Position numbers and translations under genes: made by a program. Positions 57,161 through 64,000 of a stretch of DNA of 64,000 bases are shown in pieces; the first letter of the stretch is position 1; every line of letters begins with the position of its first letter. Source of the stretch: Salminus brasiliensis (Eukaryota; Chordata; Actinopteri; Characiformes; Bryconidae); the NCBI RefSeq assembly GCF_030463535.1, contig NC_132894.1, positions 29,645,125 through 29,709,124 on the forward strand, in the 5' to 3' direction. A model generated the notes under the pieces. It did no database searches, was not told the DNA's origin, and saw only the letters and a list, made by a program, of their open reading frames with translations.

Positions 57161-59639
57161 CATTTTTGTACCCCATTTTGTACCCCCCACCCCGACAGTA
57201 TCCAATGAAAATGGCCTGTGGTCCTCAGGAATTCACACGATGTGTCCACGAAATGCAATACCATGTTTAACAGTGGAGGCAGTATAGCACAGTGTGACGT
57301 TATGCCAGCAGCTATTTTTTCAAGTTAAACAGTAGTACAGTCTCCTCAGCTGCCTGTATTGCTGATCTTTTTAGCGCTAGATCTGTAGTGCTAATCAAGA
57401 GGGGTGTTCTCGTGCAGGTAGGGGATGTTTCAGCCACCCCCTAGTAAACCTAGCTTTTAATCCTCCAGAAAGACGAAAAAGGTACACAGACTAGCATGTC
57501 TTCAGTGCTGCTAGCGTATCTCCTGTGTCCACTATAAGCTATACTCTGTGGTTAACAGCAAGTCAATCACCATCCTGAGTGATTCCTCACCCTAACGCAC
57601 AGCACACAAGTCAGCATGACCTCAGTGACATACATGCATTTGCTTTGAGTGGGTTGATTAAGGGTTCGGGCATATAATTGTTATTATGCAAATGTTTTTG
57701 GGTAGCTGTTGACTTGTAGTGTTTGTTAGCTACATTAGACGTGCTGCTCCATAGAGGCATGTCTTGGCTGGTCAACTAGATCTTACATTAGTGGAAAATT
57801 GTGTGAATAACCAGTAGTCACAGTTACAGTTCCCTTCCAGCCCTTTATCTAATCAGTCCTTCGTTGCAGTAAATCAGTTGAGCTATTGGTGGAACTGAAC
57901 AAATCCATACAGTAGAGTTCATGCAGAGGTCCAACCCAAACCTGTGGTGTTTTTTACTGGATTCTTATAACCAGCATCTCAACTTTACTGGCTTTTCCTT
58001 TTTGTTTTTTTGTTTATGTACATTGTAATAGCGGTTTATAAGAGTAAGGCCATACTGGTAAAAAGACGTATTGCAATGTGCTACCAATGTTGTTCCATAC
58101 AAAGTTGGGAAGAACCTTGGTAGCAAAAGTTGGTAACAAACTTTTACAGCAAATGATGGTTCTTATGGACCTTTTAAAAGGTTTGTCACACTTATCCTTA
58201 TTAATTTTTACGATTTTTTGAGCTCTGTGACACTTTTACACCTATCTAAAATGCTTTCATATTTTTCTCCCTAGAACCAAACCACATTTAAGCCTATGTA
58301 GTGTAACTACAGTTTGGGAGAACCTCATTAGTGTACTGTCTTGTACACTGAGCTAGACGGTTCCCACATCTAGCCTTGTACACTCTCTGAGGCTTGATTA
58401 TGCTAAAGCTACAGTTTCTTGTACACAGAGGTGGAGAATCCCCACATCTGGCCTTGCATGCTCTCTGAGGCTTGATTATGCTAAAGCAGAAAGAACCCTC
58501 CCCCATGGCTTCTCTCCTTACTGAGGGGTCTCGGGGAAATAGTTGCTCACAGGCAGTGTCACTGTAGGAATCCGTCCCTGATGCCTGGCTTCCTCCTGAG
58601 CTAATCTTTTCTCTAAAGGTTAATGACTTCAGGTCAGACTTTTAATGGCAACAGTGCGGAACATAGGTATTTATCAGATGAGGATTGTCGGGCGTAGTCT
58701 GGAAGTCAAAGAAAACGGCAGCTTTGAGTATTCTTATGTCTTTTTAAATGTCTTTAAATGTCTTATGTCTTGTCCAGGTAGCTGAAATAGGCCTCGATCT
58801 GCGGTAGATGCCTAAACCCAGCTTAATTGGTATCAGACACCTTCACAAAGCACAGTATGAATGACGCGTACTAGAGCAGAGCTTATTTAGTAGTTTATCA
58901 GATGATGAACTGGAATTACAGTCAGAAATATGAGCTTCTACAGTCCATTCTCAGCTTTTGCTGTGTGGCCTTGCTCATTTGAATGAAGGTGGCTGGATTT
59001 GTCCCATTGGCAGCACGTCAGAGTTGTTCTTGTTGAGAAAGGATCTATTTATGGGTCCAAACTCTCCACATCCCTCCCTCCTGTGAGACGCCCTTGTGGG
59101 TCTTGGCGTTTTGTAGTCGTGTACTGTGTAGGACTTTATGTAACTAGAGCTCTGCAGCGCTGCCCTCGAGAGTAACTGATTCTTTGATGCAGAGATTTGT
59201 GCGAGCGATGGAATTCAATGTCTGTGAACAAGTCACTACAGCTCCTCGTTTGCTGGACAGGCCTGCTCTCTGAAGCCTGAAGCAAATGATGTTTCATGCA
59301 CATTCATGATTGGATCATCACGTAAGTGCAAGTCTAGGCTTTAGGTGTGTTTACTTTTTTGTTTTTACCTTTTTTATATTTTTTTAAAATATTTAAAGCC
59401 GTCCAGAGTTCCCTGTTCTAACAGGCATACTTATCCAGGCCGTTAACATCAGCGTTGAGTCAGGTGTGCTTTATGCTATGCTATGTTTACTATATGCTAT
59501 ATATTGCTTTCAGAGTGGTCAGATTGCTGTATTGTTCACACTACGCAACCTGTCTTGTCACTTTTTGCATTTGTTTCTCAGATTTTCCTTTATTTTACCT
59601 GCCAGTTAACCCACAACTCCACTAGCAATGCTCCTGGCA

Positions 59640-59805
59640 CTATTAGGGTGAGGACCACCCAAACATGGAAGGCGTCTATGCTGGCCAGTTTTTGGCTCTC
59701 TTGTACTACACTGATGGCAGAGTGGCATGGGGTGAGATTCAAACTCACGACCCGCTGTTGTCATAGTGGTAGCACATTAGACCTCTAAGCCACCCGGGAA
59801 TCTTT
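59640..59805 (-). mobile_element. SINE fragment with tRNA-like head
   Basis: Minus strand: GGTGGCTTAGAGGTCTAATG (A-box region), then GTGAGTTTGAATCTCACCCC (B box), then TGCCACTCTGCCATCAGTG body. Lies in csnk1g1 intron 1. Confidence 0.6.
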
Positions 59806-60611
59806 AAGTTGTTGTGTTTGCATGCTGCGTGTCTAATCTGCGACAAGTAGTCACAAATTACCTTTTTTTTTTTTTTACCTGGAGGAATCACTAATGAGTC
59901 AGTCTGAGCCCCCAAATACACTTTCTCACTAACACGTAAGACAGGTAGCACTGGAAATGATGCAATTTCAGGACTGAGACAGGAATTGTTTTCTTTCTGA
60001 AATAAATGTCTAAGAAAAGTCCAAGCAAACCACAGAACTTTTCTTCTGGCTTGTTGGTGTACAACTTCTCGCCCTGTGTCTTGCGCTCTCATTGACTGTA
60101 GCTTGGCATCGTTCTCTCTGTCAGGCATTCCTGCTAGATATCTTTTGGGCATTGATGAAGTGAGGTCTCATTGGGATTTTGAGCCGTTTACAAATGGCGA
60201 TTAAGGTAGTGCTGATTGAATGCCAATTTACCTCTGATCTGGGGCATTTCACCCTCTAGGACCAGAGAACTGAACCAATTCCAAGACTGGTTCAGTGTAA
60301 GTCTTGTGGTTCTTCAAGATGATGAGTTCATTTGCACATTAGACATCTCAACTGAACTTAACTTAACTGACCACTCAGAGCCTTTCTGAATGCTTTATTG
60401 GAAAAAGATATTCCAGAACACCTTTCCAAAAGACTTGCATCATTGTTATGCAGATTGCCAAGAAAGTAAATATTTAATGGATCGTCTAAGCAAGTTTGAG
60501 TAATTCTGACAGCCTTATTATAAATTATTTATTGGTTCTTGGTTGTATAGCTGAATATTTCAGAATGGGATGAAGTTTGTTTTAACTGTAATTTTTGTTT
60601 GTGTCCCCCAG

Positions 60612-60954
60612 TGTGGATGTCTGCGGGGGGCCAATCTTCCGACTGGTAGCAGTGACCGGCACAGCAGCAGTGGTGCCAACACAGTCGTCCCATGAGCTTT
60701 TTGTCAGCCTGAGCTGTCTGCTGTGGGCCTGGGCCTGGTTTCTCTGGATCTCTGCGTCCCCAGCACTGCAGTTATGGATCACCCGAGGGAGAAAGAGGGC
60801 GAGAGGCCAGCAAGAAGCAGTAAAGTGGCCCAAGGTCGGAGCGGACACTCGCGGCCCTCCAGCTCCTCCACATCGTCCGGTGTGCTTATGGTGGGACCAA
60901 ACTTTCGCGTAGGAAAGAAGATTGGCTGTGGAAATTTTGGGGAGCTGAAACTTG
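60612..60954 (+). CDS. csnk1g1: csnk1g1 exon 2: 5'UTR end, start codon, residues 1-60
   Basis: Acceptor TTTGTGTCCCCCAG ends at 60611; donor CTTG|GTAAGA follows 60954. The first 162 nt are leader; coding starts at 60774 (GTTATGG, good context). No in-frame ATG lies upstream in the exon, but two short out-of-frame upstream ORFs do. Coding residues end in GELKL plus one base of glycine. Confidence 0.9.
60617..60649 (+). other. Upstream ORF 1 in the csnk1g1 leader (10 codons)
   Basis: ATG at 60617 only 6 nt into the exon, reading [10 protein letters not shown] then TAG. It ends well before the main start at 60774. Together with the second upstream ORF it could lower initiation at the main ATG; this is inference. 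Confidence 0.5.
60693..60713 (+). other. Upstream ORF 2 in the csnk1g1 leader (6 codons)
   Basis: ATG at 60693 reading MSFLSA then TGA, 60 nt before the main start. Context CCCATGA is weak to moderate. Confidence 0.45.
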
Positions 60955-63203
60955 GTAAGAAAATAAATGAGTCGGTCGTTTCTACATGAGCTTCTACATG
61001 CCTACTTATGCTTGGGATCATACAGTTCAATCAGTCAAAATCTAGTCAATGGTGGGAATAATTACAACATTTAAATCTCATTAACATTTGGGCGATGATG
61101 CACATTTTACTTGATTGAGCATCAGTAAATGGTTAATAAAGCAGGCTATGTTAATTGTAGGTTATAACATAACATATAGCTACTGTCCAATGAGAAATAC
61201 CATCTCCATTTTTGTCCTTTCTTTGTTTTCTCCATGGCTTGAACCCTGTTGTTGCTTCTGTACCCTGTGTAAATAGTTCTGGATGAACAGACAATAGAAA
61301 TGCTCAGAATTAAGTTGAATACACTCTTAAATTTACATAGACTTCCATTCAAAGTTAACATTTTTGTCTTCTCCTGTAATGTCACCATTTTGGAGATACA
61401 TGCGGTTCATTGGACAGCTTTTTGGCACATAAGCACTTATTTAAATCCAGTTTTACTGTAAAAGCTCCAGATCACAATAGAACAGATGCAAGTAAACATA
61501 TAATATACAATAATTTCTCATGTTGAAGAAGGTAGTTTGCATCTCATGATTATTTGGAAGAACAAAATCTGGACGCTCCATCACCAGCTCACTAACTCCG
61601 ATTTAGCATCATTAAGCACAGAGTTACCGTACCAGGTGATGGATGATGGCTATAAATAATACTAGACTCCCATGAGGAGATCTTTGGAGATGTTTTAATG
61701 AACACAGTGATGTAAAACCACAACATTTTGTATGAATTATGTATTCTAATATTAGTGTTTTACTAAGAAAATAAACACTTACTGCTCAAATAAGGAGCCT
61801 GTAAATTTTAAATGCCTTTGCTTAACCCTGTATGTACAACAAACAAACCAGACACAATGGTTAAGACTGGTTTATCTCATGGACCCAAACAGTGTTTTGT
61901 TACATGTGTAGTCAACACACTAAACAGTCCCACAGTCTTTCCATGATTTTCTCACAAATGCCAGTTCACCTTTAGGCTGGAAGCAGTACTCTTGTGTTTT
62001 GTTGCACAAAATTGCCAAAGGAAATTAACTTTGAGCAACAGATGGGCTGCAGTCGTTTAAAAAAAAAGAAAAAAAGGGGGAGACAACATACAGTAGAGCT
62101 ACCCCAGCAGGATTCCAGATTTTAGTCATTTCAGGGCTATACAACATTTAAAAATTGTCTTCAGTGTAACTATTAGTTGTTTAATTCTGAAATGATGCCT
62201 AAATACCTTTTAAGAGCTAGTAGTCTTATGCATTGCAAGCAATGCTGTAGTCTTGATTCATTCATTCAGTTCATTCAGTCACTCATAGCAAAGTATGCCA
62301 TTTCAGATGCAGCACAAATCCCAAACCAATGTGATGTTCAATATGTTAAAGAGATTAGGCTGCTGCATGTTCTGAGGGAGCAGATGCTGTAACCGAATCA
62401 CACAGATCGTTCTGTCTGAAACGAGAGAGATACTAAAGTGCTGGTAACAGTGCAGCTGATTTTAAAGGTTATCTAGCTTGTACATGCATCATTGTCTGTC
62501 TGGAATGGGACTCTATAATGCTTTTAATACATCCATTAAATGTCGTTTTTGTAGTCGGTGCTCTTAGACGGCTCATTTTTAAGTATTTAAGTAATGCGCC
62601 AAGTCACACCTGAATTGAATACTGAAGCCAAATTGCAGAAACCAGGCGGAAACTACAGCTTAGTGTTTGTATGTCTTTATATATATATATATATATCCCC
62701 CCACATTTCACACGTCGTCATACGTAGTCAAGTTTCACTTTAAGTATGACCTTAAGATAAAGCGAGATTAGGGATGGGAATTGGAAATGACTGATCGGTT
62801 CCATCAGACACGGACAAGCAATAAAAGGTGGAGTTAAGGGCCTTACAGAGGCTGCTGCCTCTCCGCCTGTATGGAATGCATCATGTTCCTCTAGTTCTTT
62901 CTCTGTGTGTGGGAGCCTGCTCAGGGCAGTGTTATTTGTGTGTGTGTGTGTGTGTGTGTGTGTTTGTTTGTGTGTGTGTGTGGTTTACCCCCCCACATAT
63001 TGGATGTTTTGTCCTGATTTGGCTCTGCACCGTACAAGTCTGGCTAAAAGCAAACAATGTTTTGGTTGCATGGTCTGTGTCCGACTTCATTGACATTGAA
63101 ATGTGTGATTAGCAAAGTGAGTACTGGTATTCGAATCACGAGCAAACCTTTTTCTTTTTCAGGAAAGAACCTCTACACCAACGAGTATGTTGCTATCAAA
63201 TTG
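60774..63203 (+). CDS. csnk1g1: Casein kinase I gamma 1, 5' coding part (two exons; continues beyond the window)
   Basis: Membrane-anchored Ser/Thr kinase of the CK1 gamma group, whose members phosphorylate the Wnt co-receptor LRP6 (family knowledge). Only the N-terminus is here: 60774-60954 (60 codons plus one base) and 63163-63203 (13 codons after completing a glycine). The protein opens [17 protein letters not shown], has a Ser-rich stretch, then [20 protein letters not shown] with the ATP-binding loop GxGxFG, and ends [10 protein letters not shown] holding the catalytic VAIK lysine. The MDHP-REK start matches CSNK1G1; CSNK1G2 and CSNK1G3 begin differently. Mammals have GELRLG where this has GELKLG. 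The rest of the kinase domain and the C-terminal anchor are missing because the window ends. Confidence 0.92.
60955..63162 (+). other. csnk1g1 intron 2
   Basis: Contains the family B miniature element, a short (TA)n at 62677-62696 and (TG)n at 62938-62980. Otherwise nothing identified. Confidence 0.7.
61183..61417. mobile_element. Miniature inverted-repeat element, family B copy 2 (235 bp)
   Basis: Same ends (CTGTCCAATGAGAAATACCA at left, CGGTTCATTGGACAG at right) and related interior, in opposite orientation to copy 1. It lies in csnk1g1 intron 2. A partial third relative is at about 48955-49070 (CCATTCAAAGCTAAGAAGG, TTTTCTCCTGTAGAATC). Confidence 0.7.
63163..63203 (+). CDS. csnk1g1: csnk1g1 exon 3: 41-bp exon with the VAIK motif
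   Basis: Two bases finish the glycine codon, then [13 protein letters not shown], a perfect match in meaning to the conserved CK1 gamma segment. Acceptor CTTTTTCTTTTTCAG, donor TTG|GTATGT. It is too short for ordinary ORF detection and is found only by following the protein from exon 2. The lysine of VAIK is the ATP-phosphate-binding residue. Confidence 0.93.
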
Positions 63204-64000
63204 GTATGTATCTTTTTTTTTTTTTATATTCTCTTGCACAATTCTCTGTGTTGTGAGGTTTCTTGTGTTTCTCAGTACTGCTGTGTTTCAAATGCTTCTA
63301 CGTTTCACTTCTTTATTTGAAGTGACGTTATATATCAATCATACCTCAGATAGCAGTTTTAGAACCTGGTTGAAGCTCCACTGACTGTAACAGGCTAAAT
63401 AACGTCTCTGTCATTGCCGCTCTGGGCCGGATCGCTGCCACTGCAGTATGTAACTTTGGTGGAGCTACACGTCATGTTTGTGTAAAATCCTCAGTCTCCA
63501 TGCTTCTTTCACTTCAGATGCTGGTTCTGTATCTCCACCTCAGCAAAGAACAGTATAGGATTGTTTGTTTTTATTTATTTATTTCTTTAGAAATCCGTAT
63601 GCAAGTCAATCCGCGTGTAGGACATATGGCTTTAAAAACAGACTACAGTCATTGGACAGCTCCATCTGCTTAAAAGAGGAACACTAACTGCCATTTCTGT
63701 TACATCAGTTGCGCCACAGTTTTTATCATCAGTCCTACTATACTGATATCAAATGTCAGATCTCATGACGACCCCAATTGCTAGAATGTGAGTAAAGCCA
63801 TTAACAAGATAACAACAAAGCTGTGTCTGGGAACTAAACGTAGGAAGCTCAGCACAGCCGTGTCAGATTACATCACTGGATGCTGTTTCTCAAAAGCCAG
63901 CACACACTGACGCGAACACCGCTGATGCCGGCTTGTTAAACCCACTACTGCAGATCTGGAGTGAATCACTTAGCTGTGACACACAGGAGCAGATATTAAT
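63204..64000 (+). other. csnk1g1 intron 3, start (continues past the window)
   Basis: Begins with GTATGT and a T-run at 63212-63224. No further csnk1g1 exon is seen before the window ends. Confidence 0.65.

Larger units (their letters stand above)
53225..60611 (+). other. csnk1g1 intron 1
   Basis: Starts CpG-rich, then holds the L2-type tail (54.5 kb), the Rex1-like tail (55.8 kb), repeat D (57.0 kb), two tandem copies of about 80 bp around CTCTGAGGCTTGATTATGCT (58340-58495), and a SINE fragment (59.6 kb). No exon recognised. Confidence 0.65.

Noticed and set aside
60723..60773. N-terminal extension of csnk1g1 upstream of MDHP
   Set aside because: The codon at 60723 is GTG, not ATG; the MDHP start has good context and matches the known CSNK1G1 N-terminus.

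Overview
The window is nuclear DNA of a teleost fish. It carries two vertebrate genes with GT-AG introns, a Tc1-like DNA transposon, Rex1/L2-like LINE tails, tRNA-derived SINEs, hAT-like non-autonomous elements and many (CA)n and (TA)n microsatellites. The repeat mix would suit an otophysan (characin or catfish-like) fish, but this is only an impression. There is no operon, plasmid, phage or CRISPR content.

Layout: 1-7.9 kb is intergenic DNA with an almost intact Tc1-like element (2006-3621). From 8.0 to about 50.3 kb lies a complete minus-strand gene that I assign to pacsin3 (syndapin 3, an F-BAR/SH3 membrane-bending endocytic adaptor). Nine coding exons join with consistent phases into a 438-residue protein, and two upstream non-coding exons are supported by splice signals. 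Its introns hold nearly all the repeats: a 1.2 kb minisatellite and a 42-bp minisatellite (both in intron 8), a degenerate satellite of roughly 100-bp period (intron 6), a 12-bp GGGG-containing array (intron 2), and many transposon relics. From about 50.3 to 52.9 kb is a repeat-rich intergenic spacer. From about 52.95 kb to the right edge runs the 5' part of a plus-strand gene assigned to csnk1g1 (casein kinase I gamma 1): a CpG-rich non-coding first exon, the start-codon exon with the ATP-binding glycine loop, and a 41-bp exon ending just after the VAIK lysine motif. The rest of the kinase lies beyond the window.

The two genes are head to head, with first exons about 2.6 kb apart in separate CpG-rich patches. 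I found no wholly new gene system. The most interesting points are in pacsin3: the intron-8 minisatellite repeats the sequence of the exon-8 5' splice site many times; two exons (4 and 11) have long (TG)n tracts where the polypyrimidine tract should be; and the probable 5'UTR holds an interrupted GGC/CGG repeat. All calls come from reading the sequence; no database search or alignment program was run.
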